Below are positions 46,284 through 56,951 of a stretch of 64,000 bases of DNA, one piece after another. The first letter of the stretch is position 1. Each line of letters opens with the position of its first letter. The notes below the pieces were generated by a model, which saw only the letters and a list, made by a program, of their open reading frames with translations, had not been told where the DNA came from and made no database searches. Source of the stretch: Tragulus kanchil. Taxonomy: Eukaryota; Chordata; Mammalia; Artiodactyla; Tragulidae. The stretch covers positions 93,531,001-93,595,000 of the forward strand of contig JAIOJX010000005.1 in the NCBI GenBank assembly GCA_022376925.1, read 5' to 3'. The position numbers and the translations under genes were made by a program.

Positions 46284-46932
46284 GTTATGAATTATGTGGT
46301 GTCCTCCTCAAATGCCTGTGTTGAAACCCTGGCCCCTAATGTAACTGTGCTGGGAGACAGGGTCTTAAGGGAAGTGAGTGAGTGACTGAAAGTTGCTTAG
46401 TCCTGTCCAACTCTCTGCGACCCTGTGGACTGTAGCCCACCGGGCTCCTCTGTACATGGAATTCTCCAGGCAAGAGTACTGGAGTGGGTAGCCATTTTCT
46501 TCCCCAGGAGATCTTCCTGATCCAGGGGTCCAGCCTGGGTCTCCTGCATTGCTAGCAGATTCTTTACCATCTGAGTCATCAGGGAAGTTAATCCCTTCTC
46601 CAGGGAATCTTCCCAACCCAGGAATCAAACCGAGGTCTCCAGGTTAAATGAGGTCATATGAGGGACCCCAACAGGACTGCCGGCCTTCTAAGAAGAGAAG
46701 GAGGCATGAGAGCTCTCTACCTCTCTCTCTCCCTCTTTCCACATGCATGGAGGACAAGGAATGTGAGGACATGGCACGTGAGGACATGGGTGAAAGTGAC
46801 TGCCTGCAAACTGGGAAGAGAGGCCTCACCAGAAACCAACCCTGCCTCCAGAACTGTGAGAAATAAATTTCTGTTGTTTGGCTCCCTAGTCTGTCACGTC
46901 TTGGGGGGCAGCCTTAGCTGACTGGTACAATG
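46284..46932 (+). mobile_element. MaLR (MLT1-type) LTR, complete
   Basis: Same element as at 45220, but continuing through AACCAACCCTGCCTCCAGAA, poly(A) signal AATAAA at 46862, TTTCTGTTGTTTGGCTCCCT and AGCTGACTGGTACAATGG. This is the normal 3' end of ERVL-MaLR LTRs. It is interrupted by the D17 copy of the Bov-tA. Confidence 0.82.
46371..46591 (-). mobile_element. Bov-tA SINE, D17 copy
   Basis: Copy of the SINE at 45307. Confidence 0.9.
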
Positions 46933-47280
46933 GCCCCAGTAGGAATGTTCTGGATAGAAAGATGCTCTGGGCCGTGAGACTGGAGGATCAGAGGTGAGAT
47001 CAGCAAGAGGCACAGAGAACATGGGTGCCTGGAAGTGGGGCATTTGTGGGGCTTGCAGGACGCCTCCCCTTGCAACTCCTCTCCCCTTATAGGACGCCTT
47101 CCCTGGAGGACCCCTCTGAAGCCAGGGGACATAGTGGGACCACAGTGGGACCATGGTGCTCAAGTTCTCAAAGGTGCCTGAGACCACTAATGACAAGCTG
47201 ATGACAACCCTGGTGCTGAGGGTTGAAAGTACAAGGTGACCAGCATGCCCTTGGAAGTGAGCTCTTGGGCCAGCTGTGGA
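46933..47280. other. Anonymous DNA
   Basis: Unique sequence. Purine-rich and pyrimidine-rich words alternate but no feature was recognised. An 186-codon minus-strand frame over 47454-46894 runs into the MaLR LTR and is not a gene. Confidence 0.4.
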
Positions 47281-47714
47281 CAGGCAAGCTGGTGGTGTTG
47301 CTCTTGGCTGGGGATCTGAGCAGAGTTTTCCATGGGTTCCAACCACCAGGGTGAGACCATGGCACAGATGCAGGCCCTGGATGCCGTCAAGTGGGGAGCG
47401 TGGGCTTACCCTCCTGGTACACGCTGGGCCCTCCCAGAGGTGCTGGGCACACAAAGAGGAGAGGCACTACTAGGGTTTCAAAGTCAGGGTCTTGGAAGCT
47501 GTATCCTCTGTGTTTCCTGGGGCTCCTACTCCCTGTAGATGCATCTGATGGTCAGTTGCAGGTATTCTAGGCCTGCGGCCTCTTGGCGTGCAGCCCTGGG
47601 CTCCTCAGCAACGTGCCTCCATCTTCTATCCACAGCCGGACATGGGACAAGTTTGGCCCTTTTGTGGAGGTCAGCTGCCTACTTTCCAGTTTTTCTGCCA
47701 CTAGTTAACCCTTA

Positions 47715-47830
47715 CCCAGTGTCAGCTCTGTATCAAGCACTGCCCTGGGCCTTTATGGCCCTGTAAGGTGAGTGCTCTCAAATCCCTATTTCACAGGGAC
47801 GTAACTGCAGTAAGTTGCTTAGCCCTGGTC
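47715..47830. mobile_element. Possible MIR relic
   Basis: TGTCAGCTCTGTATCAAGCA, GTAAGGTGAGTGCTCTCAAA and CCCTATTTCACAGGGACG follow the order of the MIR 3' region, weakly. D18 repeats it at 48852-48967. Confidence 0.4.
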
Positions 47831-48136
47831 ATAAGTCGCTTATTCCTGGTCACACTGGTTGGGTGTCTGAGTCAGGTTTCCACCTTGACCCATTGAATCT
47901 CACAGCTCAGGCTACCTCTTTCCATAGCAGCACAGACCTTGGGGGTTCCCTCCACCCATGGCTGCTGACCTCACAGACCCCAGAAGTACCAGCTGAGTAG
48001 TGTGGCCCTACACAAAGGAAGGACCAGGAAGGAGCCTTCCTAGGAGTACAGAGTAGTGGATCCTTTTGGGCTACAGTGGCTTCACAGCCACTCAAACACA
48101 ATGCAGGAGCTCTGGTTCTCCAGAGAAACAGACCAA

Positions 48137-48246
48137 TCTTCTTTCTTTCTTTCTTTCTTTTTCTTTCCCTCCTCTCTCTCTCTATTCTTCTCCCTCTCCC
48201 TCTCCCTCTCTCTTTTTCTCTCTCTCTCTGTCTCTTTCTCTCTCTG
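48137..48246 (+). repeat. Polypyrimidine TTTC/CT microsatellite
   Basis: CTTTCTTTCTTTCTTTCTTT grades into CTCTCTCT and CCCTCTCCCT units. A pyrimidine-only tract of about 110 bases. Confidence 0.92.
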
Positions 48247-49272
48247 CATCTATCTAGAGAGATCTATTATTAAGAACAGGCTCACCTGATTGTGGAAGCA
48301 AACTCCCAAGATCTGCAGTTGGCAGCTGGAGACCCAGGAGAGCTGATGGTCTGACTTCTAGTCTGAAGGCTCACAGGTTTGAGACTAAGTATTTCAGTTC
48401 AAGTCTGAAAGTCAGAAAACATCCAAGTCCCAGTTCAACTATCAGGCAGCTGGTAGAGTTTTGCCTTGGCATGGGTTCCAACCACCAGGGTGAGACCATG
48501 GCACAGATGCAGGCCCTGGATGCCGTCAAGTGGGAGCGTGGGCTTACCCTCCTGGTACACGCTGGGCCCTCCCAGAGGTGCTGGGCACACAAGAGGAGAG
48601 GCACTACTAGGGTTTCAAAGTCAGGGTCTTGGAAGCTGTATCCTCTGTGTTTCCTGGGGCTCCTACTCCCTGTAGATGCATCTGATGGTCAGTTGCAGGT
48701 ATTCTAGGCCTGCGGCCTCTTGGCGTGCAGCCCTGGGCTCCTCAGCAACGTGCCTCCATCTTCTATCCACAGCCGGACATGGGACAAGTTTGGCCCTTTT
48801 GTGGAGGTCAGCTGCCTACTTTCCAGTTTTTCTGCCACTAGTTAACCCTTACCCAGTGTCAGCTCTGTATCAAGCACTGCCCTGGGCCTTTATGGCCCTG
48901 TAAGGTGAGTGCTCTCAAATCCCTATTTCACAGGGACGTAACTGCAGTAAGTTGCTTAGCCCTGGTCATAAGTCGCTTATTCCTGGTCACACTGGTTGGG
49001 TGTCTGAGTCAGGTTTCCACCTTGACCCATTGAATCTCACAGCTCAGGCTACCTCTTTCCATAGCAGCACAGACCTTGGGGGTTCCCTCCACCCATGGCT
49101 GCTGACCTCACAGACCCCAGAAGTACCAGCTGAGTAGTGTGGCCCTACACAAAGGAAGGACCAGGAAGGAGCCTTCCTAGGAGTACAGAGTAGTGGATCC
49201 TTTTGGGCTACAGTGGCTTCACAGCCACTCAAACACAATGCAGGAGCTCTGGTTCTCCAGAGAAACAGACCA

Positions 49273-49385
49273 ATCTTCTTTCTTTCTTTCTTTCTTTTTC
49301 TTTCCCTCCTCTCTCTCTCTCTATTCTTCTCCCTCTCCCTCTCCCTCTCTCTTTTTCTCTCTCTCTCTGTCTCTTTCTCTCTCTG
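49273..49385 (+). repeat. Polypyrimidine microsatellite, D18 copy
   Basis: Copy of the tract at 48137 with one extra CT unit near 49320. Confidence 0.92.
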
Positions 49386-49588
49386 CATCTATCTAGAGAG
49401 ATCTATTATTAAGAACAGGCTCACCTGATTGTGGAAGCAAACTCCCAAGATCTGCAGTTGGCAGCTGGAGACCCAGGAGAGCTGATGGTCTGACTTCTAG
49501 TCTGAAGGCTCACAGGTTTGAGACTAAGTATTTCAGTTCAAGTCTGAAAGTCAGAAAACATCCAAGTCCCAGTTCAACTATCAGGCAG

Positions 49589-49739
49589 GAGAAATTCCCT
49601 TTTGCTTCAGGGAGGGTCATTCTTTTGTTCTATTCAGGCCTTCCACAAACTGGATGAGGCCCACCCACTTCAGGGAGGGAAACATGCCTTATATTGGGTA
49701 TGGATTCAAACACTAATGTCATCCAGAAATACCCCCAGG
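49589..49739. other. Start of a long non-duplicated stretch
   Basis: From 49589 to 54388 there is no tandem duplication, the longest such interval in the window. This first part is anonymous. Confidence 0.4.
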
Positions 49740-49962
49740 GACGTGAGTGCATGCTCGGTTGTGTCCGACTCTTCCCGACCCCATAGACTGTAGCCCACCA
49801 GGGTCCTCTGTCCTTGGGATTTTCCAGGCAAGAATACTGGAGTGGGTTGCCATTTCCTACTCCAGGGGTCTTCCCGACCTAGGGACTGAACCCACATCTC
49901 TTTTGTCTCCTGCCCTGGCAGGTAGGTTCTTTACCACTGTGCCACCTGGGAAGCTCCAGGTA
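49740..49962 (-). mobile_element. Bov-tA SINE (antisense)
   Basis: GTTGTGTCCGACTCTTCCCG, ACTGTAGCCCACCAGGGTCC, TTTTCCAGGCAAGAATACTG, GTTCTTTACCACTGTGCCAC. It is a comparatively well-kept Bov-tA. Confidence 0.92.
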
Positions 49963-50745
49963 CACCACTGACCTAGTCACACATAGACACATAAAACTCT
50001 CTGTCTTGGGCTCAGAGACTTCGGGCCCAGGAGCCCTGCATTGTGAGTCAGCTCTCAGCCACATGTCCTGCTCTGGGACAGGCTTCAGGTGTATGGCCTG
50101 GATGTGAGTGAGATCACTTAGCCCATTCTCTGAGCATGCCTTTCACACTCTAAGCCTCCTTCCTCCTCTGGTCACGGGTGTGCTGTCCATGACTAGTGAC
50201 CCAAGCAGCATAGACCAGGGCACTGGGGTTCAGAGAGGTCCCAGTCCTAGGTGCTGCTGGGATCTGAACCCAGTGCTCTGGCTCCGAGTCCCAGACCGTC
50301 CTGCCATCTGACTCCTGCTGGGGGATGGCATGCTTTCCCCACCCCTGCTGGCTCATGGCTGTTTCTGAACCTGGGTGGCCTGCCAGCCCAGGGTCCTTAA
50401 AACAGTTTGGGATGTGATGAGGAAGCTGATGCCGGGTGGGGGGCTCAAGGGTGAAGAAGACAACCATGTCTCTCCCTTGCCCACCAGGGGATGGCCTTGC
50501 ACGGGGCCGGCCAAGAGAGGCAGCTGGAGGGAGGCTGGATGGCCTCGAAGGGGTCAAGTCTACCAGAGGCCTGGTGAGATGAGCACTCTGCTCCTCACTG
50601 AGACCCCTAGACTTGGCATAAGATTCCAGACAGAAAGATCTTTCCATGCAGTTTAAAAACGGCTCCTTCTAAAAATCAATATGGGCTCTTACACACGGAG
50701 ATAATTCTGGTGCTTGCTGAGACGCACAGAACTGAGTCCAAAGTT
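49963..50745. other. Anonymous DNA with a MIR-like trace
   Basis: At 50205-50320 CACTGGGGTTCAGAGAGGTC and GGGATCTGAACCCAGTGCTC resemble the antisense MIR tRNA-derived end. A 165-codon minus-strand frame (50647-50150) matches no family. No gene supported. Confidence 0.45.
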
Positions 50746-50749
50746 CTGG

Positions 50750-50780
50750 GTGTGTGTGCGTGCGCGCGCGCATGTGTGTT
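50750..50780 (+). repeat. TG/CG alternating tract
   Basis: TGTGTGTGCGTGCGCGCGCG followed by CATGTGTGTT. Purely alternating purine-pyrimidine, a sequence type prone to left-handed Z-DNA. Confidence 0.85.
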
Positions 50781-50884
50781 GGGGGTGAAGGTGGCCCTAA
50801 GAAGGATTTCAACTGGAGAGGATGACCTTTGAGGTCCTGGTAGGTGGATCCAGAATTCCTCTTCAGGTTGGAACACTTTTAAAT

Positions 50885-50888
50885 TATA

Positions 50889-50936
<48 letters not shown>

Positions 50937-50952
50937 CATACATACATATATT
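50885..50952. repeat. TA microsatellite with CATA units
   Basis: A long TATATATA run followed by CATACATACATACATATA. It lies at the tail of the adjacent antisense SINE and probably grew from its AT-rich tail. Confidence 0.92.
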
Positions 50953-50974
50953 CATACTGAAAAAAATATATACA

Positions 50975-51076
50975 TGTCTTTTTTCTTGGCCACATCTTAT
51001 GGCATGTGGGATCTTAGTTCCTCATGTAGTTCTGAGGGATTGAACCCACAACCACTGCACCTCCAGGAAAGTCCCA
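50975..51076 (-). mobile_element. Short CHR-type SINE (antisense)
   Basis: The minus strand starts GGGACTTTCCTGGAGGTGCA, then GGTTCAATCCCTCAGAACTA and CATGCCATAAGATGTGGCCA. A roughly 100-bp classic CHR form, old. Confidence 0.85.
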
Positions 51077-51380
51077 AGGCTGACACATTTCTAACAGGGG
51101 CCTTGTGGGCCAGGATCCAGAGATAGAAGCTGTTGAGAAAAACAAAGAAGATCCCTGGGAGGAGGAGCCCTGGCCTATGACAGCTCACAGTGAGACTCAG
51201 GTCCACACAGTCTATACTCTCCAGGCCTCAGAGACAAGCACACCCATCTTCTGCCTCCAGATGAGCCGAGGGGAGGAAAGGGGTCTCGCCAGGCCTCACA
51301 CCGGACCCAGGGGTCAGCACCTCCTTCGCCATTTGTGCCTGTCCAAATACCACCATAGCTCTGTTATCATTTCCTGTGAA
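51077..51380. other. Anonymous single-copy DNA
   Basis: No recognisable gene or repeat. Confidence 0.35.
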
Positions 51381-51394
51381 TCAACTCACTTTTT

Positions 51395-51719
51395 TTTAAA
51401 TTTTTTTTTTAATTTATTTATCTTTTGGGGGGTGGGGTGGGGAGGGAGGGGGATGGGCAGGCCACTTCTATTGGTCTTTCATTTCTCTATTTTTATCTGT
51501 CTTTGTTCTTTGGCTCCTGTGGGCCTCCCATCGCGGTGGCCTCTCTTGTTGCAGAGCGCTGGCTCTGGGTGCACGTGCGCCAGAGCTCCAGCTCGGTAAT
51601 TGGACACGTGGGTCCAGCCGCTCCACGGCACGTGGGATCTTCCCAGGCCAGGGATCGAACTGGTGACCCTTGGACTGCAAGGCTGTGTCCTTACCCACTG
51701 GACCACCAGGGGAAGTCCC
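51395..51719 (-). mobile_element. CHR-like variant SINE (copy G) with perfect 14-bp target duplication
   Basis: The minus strand has GGACTTCCCCTGGTGGTCCA, CAGTTCGATCCCTGGCC, ACCCACGTGTCCAATTACCG and GAGCTCTGGCGCACGTGCAC. Flanks TCAACTCACTTTTT at 51381-51394 and 51720-51733 are identical. The tail holds a G-rich stretch on the plus strand (51426-51455) as in copy F. Confidence 0.92.
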
Positions 51720-51733
51720 TCAACTCACTTTTT

Positions 51734-52435
51734 AACCTAGTCTCATCTTAAGCAATGTCAGCCTTCAAACCAGTCTCTCCATTAACTCGGTTTCTTTTCC
51801 TCTCGTGAAAATGGCTCATAGAGATGAAGACCGTCCAGGTCGTTCCTGACTTGCTCTGCAGGTGTTCGCTGGGCAGCCCCAAGGCTGTGTGAGGTGGCAC
51901 CAGCTCAGGAGGATGGGGTTGGTCAGGATGTTCTCTGGGAACTAGGCTGCCCTGGGCTGATCACAACCACAGTCCCACTACCTTCTCGGAAATGCCCTTT
52001 TCTTTGCAAAGCAGGTCCTGTGATATAACTGACCTGTCCTCATGGGACTGAGGGTTCAGTAGAGTGGACTTCATCTCCTGTGGCTTCTCCGAGTGGCCAC
52101 CTTTATCCCCATGACAACTGGTGTCTGAAAGTCCATGTTGTCTGGGGATGTACACATTCACATTTAGTATTTACATGACAGAATTCCCCCATCCTCTTTC
52201 CTTCTGCCTTTTTCTGCTTCAGTGCGACACTTCCTACCAACATAAAGCTAGATTTTGCTTTGGTGTCCAATCTGTCAGTCTCTGTGGAATACATGGTGGT
52301 TATTGTTTTCATTGAACTATGAAAATTTGATTCCACCTTTTAATTTTGTCCTGGATTTTTCTAGACTTCTATTTTTCCTCTCCTTTCGAATGACTTAATA
52401 TTCTGTCTTCCCTTTTCCTACTGCTAATGGTTTGG
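51734..52435. other. Anonymous DNA
   Basis: The part around 52190-52400 has the AT-rich character of an old antisense L1 (TGGTGTCCAATCTGTCAGTC) but is not assignable. Confidence 0.35.
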
Positions 52436-52439
52436 AAGT

Positions 52440-52880
52440 TATTGTTGGATGACAATGGTTCCCAAGGCTACAACCACATGCTAATCTCCAGAACCTATGA
52501 TTATTACCTTATGTGCAAAAGATGTGATTGGGTTGGTGCTCTTGAGAGCAGGAGCTTACCCTGGCTCTCTGAGTGGCCCTAAATGGAATCGCATATATCC
52601 TTATGAGAGGGACTCAGAGCAGGATTTTACATGGACCTGCACAGATGAGGCCTTGTGAAGACTGGCAGAGATGGAAGGAACACAGTCACAACCCCAGGAG
52701 TGCTAGGACAGCCACCAGAAGCCGGACAAGGCCAGGAAGGATTCACCCACAAGTCCTCAGGAGGGAGCACTCCCAGCCTTCTGGATGCTTGGTTTGTCTT
52801 CTGGCCTCCAGAACTATAGGGGAGTAGGCTTCTGTTGCTGTGCTAGCTTGTCACAGCAGCCACAGAAGATGAATACAGCA
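52440..52880 (+). mobile_element. Old LTR, probably MaLR/ERVL-like
   Basis: The order ATGCTAATCTCCAGAACCTA, ATTACCTTATGTGCAAAAGA, TGTGATTGGGTT, TATATCCTTATGAGAGG, TCTGGCCTCCAGAACTATAG, CTGTGCTAGCTTGTCACAGC, ATGAATACAGCA follows a common mammalian LTR pattern. The exact subfamily is uncertain. Confidence 0.55.
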
Positions 52881-53884
52881 CACATCTCATGCCGTCTATT
52901 TACATTACTTTAGTAAGTTGTCCTGAAATTCTTTGCCTGTGTTCTGGAGCAGGCAGACTCTCCCTGGACACAGTCGACCACCCCCCATGCTCCTCCTGAG
53001 TGGGCTGGACTTTGCTCCTCAGAATATCAATTCCTACTGTCTCTCATGGGCCCCAGTTCTTGACTCCTCTCCTGTGAGGACCTTTAAAACTGGACACAGG
53101 CCAAGATGCTACATTCACCAAAGGACCAATTTATAGAAAATCAATTTGCCAAAGGTCACTTTTTCAAAAAATCAATTTTCTAAAGACAGAATTGGCCACG
53201 TGACCAATGTGCCAAATTAACCAATTTAAGAAATGTCTGTTTCCTTGATGATAATAAAGCGTGCAGCCATTGGGCGATATTGTTTTTAACTGTTTCTAGA
53301 TTTCCGTGAAGTTTTATCTGACTGTTGTGTTTCCTGACAGTCCCCCTAAGGGAGGCCCAGCTCACTGGATGCTGGGGTCACAGAGTGTGGTCCATCTTTT
53401 GTGAGTATGTCCAAGCCCAGTCGTGGTTAGGTGGCCACCCCCGGGCTCTGCTCGGGCCAGCGCCACATCAGTTCAATGCCCAATGCCTGGGCTTCCACTC
53501 AGATTTCTCGCTCTTCATTTCAGTCCTTGGAAATGCTCTTCACTTTCACGAAAGCTCACTAAATGAATATGAATGTTGTTTGCTATATATTGTCTAGTCT
53601 TTCCAAGTCCTGTGTGGTAGGTGTGGGGTGGGACAGAGGATGTCCGAGGTCCCCGGGATTGCTGACGTGGAGCCTGCTGTGTCCTTTTTTGTGGACAAGG
53701 AAGCTGAGGCCAGCAGTGGGAAACTGACCCTGTGACAGTCCTGCCATGGCCCCATATTCTCACCATGGTTCACAGAGTGGCTTTGAGGAGGAGGGAGTGC
53801 CAGCCTGCGGTAGCCCCATATTCTCTAGCTGTCTGACTCTACCCACCGCTGGGACCCTGGCACCCACAACACATGTTTCCAGTG
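52881..53884. other. Anonymous single-copy DNA
   Basis: At 53115-53230 the words TTATAGAAAATCAATTTGCC, CAAAAAATCAATTTTCT and AATTAACCAATTTAAGAAAT repeat an AT-rich motif (ATCAATTT, CCAATTT), suggesting a small internal repeat or an old element. No gene recognised. Confidence 0.4.
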
Positions 53885-54070
53885 GACTGTCAGAGAAGCT
53901 GTGACACTCACCACTCATGCAGTTTACAGATGAGTAACTGGGGCTCAAAGTGGCAAAACGACTCCTACCTTCCCCTGCTTGGTGAATGGCAGAGCTGGAG
54001 CGCTCATCAAGTCTCCTGACTCCTGAGTCTGGTAGTGTCCACAGTGATGTATGTTTCCACGCCTCACACT
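53885..54070 (-). mobile_element. MIR SINE relic (antisense)
   Basis: GCAGTTTACAGATGAGTAAC, TGGGGCTCAAAGTGGCAAAA and GAATGGCAGAGCTGGAGC are antisense MIR landmarks in the right order and spacing. Confidence 0.65.
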
Positions 54071-54388
54071 CCAGCACAAGACGATCCAAGAGGCAGCAGG
54101 CAGGGGGGCCCAGGCTGGAGCCAGCGCTGCAGCTCAGGGCAGCCTGGCCCGAGGAGCCATTGTCGTGGTTCCCCACGCCTTGGGTGAGGCCACTGCCATT
54201 GCTGAGGGCAGAAGCAGTGAGGGCGCCTCTTATGACCTGGGGACAGTGGGAAAAAACGTGGGTGGGAACACTGAAACCAGATCAGGAAGCCACCTCCCAC
54301 CTCCACTCCCACCAGCCGGTCTGGGGAAAGCTGCCCCAAAGCTGGGCTCTCTCTGGGCCTCTGGGTCTCAGTCTCCTGGCCTATAGAA

Positions 54389-56637
54389 CAGGATTGCCTA
54401 CCCTGCCTTCTCTTAAGTCCAGGCTTTTCTGTGCCTGGTTTCCCCTCTGCTGAGAAGGTGTCAGTGCACAGGCTAAGGGCAATGAAAGTCAAGAACCTCT
54501 TAGAATTAGTTGGGGGACCTGGGAGCAGGCTCAGAGCTAGAAACAATCATGGTGTTAGGAGTGGTCAACAGCTTGTCCACTTGGGTGACTTGGTTGTGAC
54601 TACCTGGAGTACTGTGTTAAGAAAGATCCTAAGGACTCATCTGGGCTCAGAGGGCAGTGGGGGCTGCAAGCAACGACCATTGCCCTCCTCAGGGGAGGCA
54701 GGGTGATGCCGTGTGAGTGCCAGCTTTGCTGCCCACCTCGTCTCCACGGATGGCAGTGATGAAGGTGTGGCAAGAAGGCCAGGGTCTGTAGGCTCTGCCG
54801 TGGGCCCAGACCTCGTGCCCCCTGCTTGGTGCACATGGAACCACCCTGGCTGGTCCCCAGGCCTCTTCTTCCAAGTAGCAGCAGGTTCTGCCGTGCCGGC
54901 TCCATCCTGGGAGTGCGGGTTAATGCGCTGTTACATATTGCATGAGGCAGCCTGCTGATGAAGCACCCGAGATTCTTGCTTACAGGCAACCCCACCCCTG
55001 GACTCAATGCCCAGAGGGTCCCATTAGCTCGGCTCTCAGGTCGATCGCACCTTGGAACGGCTGGGCTGGATGGAGCCCGAGGCCCTCCCTGAACACTCTG
55101 TGTTGGAGGAACAGGCTGTCCACCCTAGGCCACAGCTCAGGGCACGGTATTGTCTGAGTCCACCTGAGCTATCGCTCTGGGAAGCAGAGCCCAGGCATGC
55201 CGAGCTGGCAGCCCAGAGCCGGGGGAATGTGGGGTCTACCTCTGAACCCCCAGCCCCTTGGAGGGGTGGTCACATGCCACCATGGCCTTCTCTGACCCAC
55301 CTTGCCTCACCCATCCCTCCCCCAGAGCTGCACCCTATCCATGCCAGCCCCCAGCCTCAGGCTCGGCTGCCTCAATTGGCTGTTCTTTTAGCCACTGAAC
55401 CTCACCTTCACCCTGAGCAAGCTCAGGCAACATGTATCACAGAATGTCCTCATGGGTGCCTGACATGCCAGACAGATTGCACCAGTGGCAACTGACTGGC
55501 CTGCAGGATTGCCTACCCTGCCTTCTCTTAAGTCCAGGCTTTTCTGTGCCTGGTTTCCCCTCTGCTGAGAAGGTGTCAGTGCACAGGCTAAGGGCAATGA
55601 AAGTCAAGAACCTCTTAGAATTAGTTGGGGGACCTGGGAGCAGGCTCAGAGCTAGAAACAATCATGGTGTTAGGAGTGGTCAACAGCTTGTCCACTTGGG
55701 TGACTTGGTTGTGACTACCTGGAGTACTGTGTTAAGAAAGATCCTAAGGACTCATCTGGGCTCAGAGGGCAGTGGGGGCTGCAAGCAACGACCATTGCCC
55801 TCCTCAGGGGAGGCAGGGTGATGCCGTGTGAGTGCCAGCTTTGCTGCCCACCTCGTCTCCACGGATGGCAGTGATGAAGGTGTGGCAAGAAGGCCAGGGT
55901 CTGTAGGCTCTGCCGTGGGCCCAGACCTCGTGCCCCCTGCTTGGTGCACATGGAACCACCCTGGCTGGTCCCCAGGCCTCTTCTTCCAAGTAGCAGCAGG
56001 TTCTGCCGTGCCGGCTCCATCCTGGGAGTGCGGGTTAATGCGCTGTTACATATTGCATGAGGCAGCCTGCTGATGAAGCCCCCGAGATTCTTGCTTACAG
56101 GCAACCCCACCCCTGGACTCAATGCCCAGAGGGTCCCATTAGCTCGGCTCTCAGGTCGATCGCACCTTGGAACGGCTGGGCTGGATGGAGCCCGAGGCCC
56201 TCCCTGAACACTCTGTGTTGGAGGAACAGGCTGTCCACCCTAGGCCACAGCTCAGGGCACGGTATTGTCTGAGTCCACCTGAGCTATCGCTCTGGGAAGC
56301 AGAGCCCAGGCATGCCGAGCTGGCAGCCCAGAGCCGGGGGAATGTGGGGTCTACCTCTGAACCCCCAGCCCCTTGGAGGGGTGGTCACATGCCACCATGG
56401 CCTTCTCTGACCCACCTTGCCTCACCCATCCCTCCCCCAGAGCTGCACCCTATCCATGCCAGCCCCCAGCCTCAGGCTCGGCTGCCTCAATTGGCTGTTC
56501 TTTTAGCCACTGAACCTCACCTTCACCCTGAGCAAGCTCAGGCAACATGTATCACAGAATGTCCTCATGGGTGCCTGACATGCCAGACAGATTGCACCAG
56601 TGGCAGGAAGACTCTCAAGGGAGGGCTGGCCTGCAGG
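54389..56637. repeat. Direct tandem duplication D19
   Basis: Copy 1 is 54389-55503 and copy 2 is 55504-56637, offset 1115. The end of copy 1 (55488-55503) is missing about 17 bases present at 56605-56625. A substitution lies at 54963/56078. GC-rich content with no recognised gene. Confidence 0.95.
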
Positions 56638-56663
56638 TTTGTCTTGTCCAGAAGCATGCACAG

Positions 56664-56937
56664 TAGGCTTCCCTGGTGGTCCAGTTGGTAAGGACACCGC
56701 CTTGCAGTGCAAGGGGCGCTGGTTCAATCCCTGGCCTGGGAACATCCCACGTGCCGTGGAGTGACTGGACCGATGTGTCCAACTACTGAACCGGAGCTCT
56801 GGAGCGCATGCGCCCGGAGCCGTTGCTCTGTGATGAGAGAGGCCACTGTAATGGGAGGCCCACACAGGCCAAAGAACAAAGATAAATAAATGAAAGATCA
56901 ATAGAAATGGACAAAAGAAAAAAAAGAGCAAGTAAGC
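56664..56937 (+). mobile_element. CHR-like variant SINE (copy H) with perfect 14-bp target duplication
   Basis: GGCTTCCCTGGTGGTCCAGT head, box-B-like GGTTCAATCCC, body GACCGATGTGTCCAACTACT and GGAGCGCATGCGCCCGGAGC, tail AAATAAATGAAAGATCAATA. Flanks AGAAGCATGCACAG at 56650-56663 and 56938-56951 are identical. Confidence 0.93.
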
Positions 56938-56951
56938 AGAAGCATGCACAG

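Larger units (their letters stand above)
44681..46800. repeat. Direct tandem duplication D17
   Basis: Copy 1 is 44681-45735 plus a 9-base non-matching tail CCAAAAGGG. Copy 2 is 45745-46800, offset 1064. ATGGCCCTGAGG at 45707 stands against ATGGCACGTGAGG in copy 2, again a difference close to the end of copy 1. Confidence 0.95.
47281..49588. repeat. Direct tandem duplication D18
   Basis: Copy 1 is 47281 to about 48448 and copy 2 is 48445-49588, offset 1137. CAGGCA is shared at the edges. The first 35 bases of copy 2 lack about 20 bases of copy 1, then single-base losses follow (48532, 48592). A CT microsatellite differs by one unit. Confidence 0.94.

Noticed and set aside
46894..47454. 186-codon minus-strand frame
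   Set aside because: It runs into the 3' end of a MaLR LTR and resembles no protein family.
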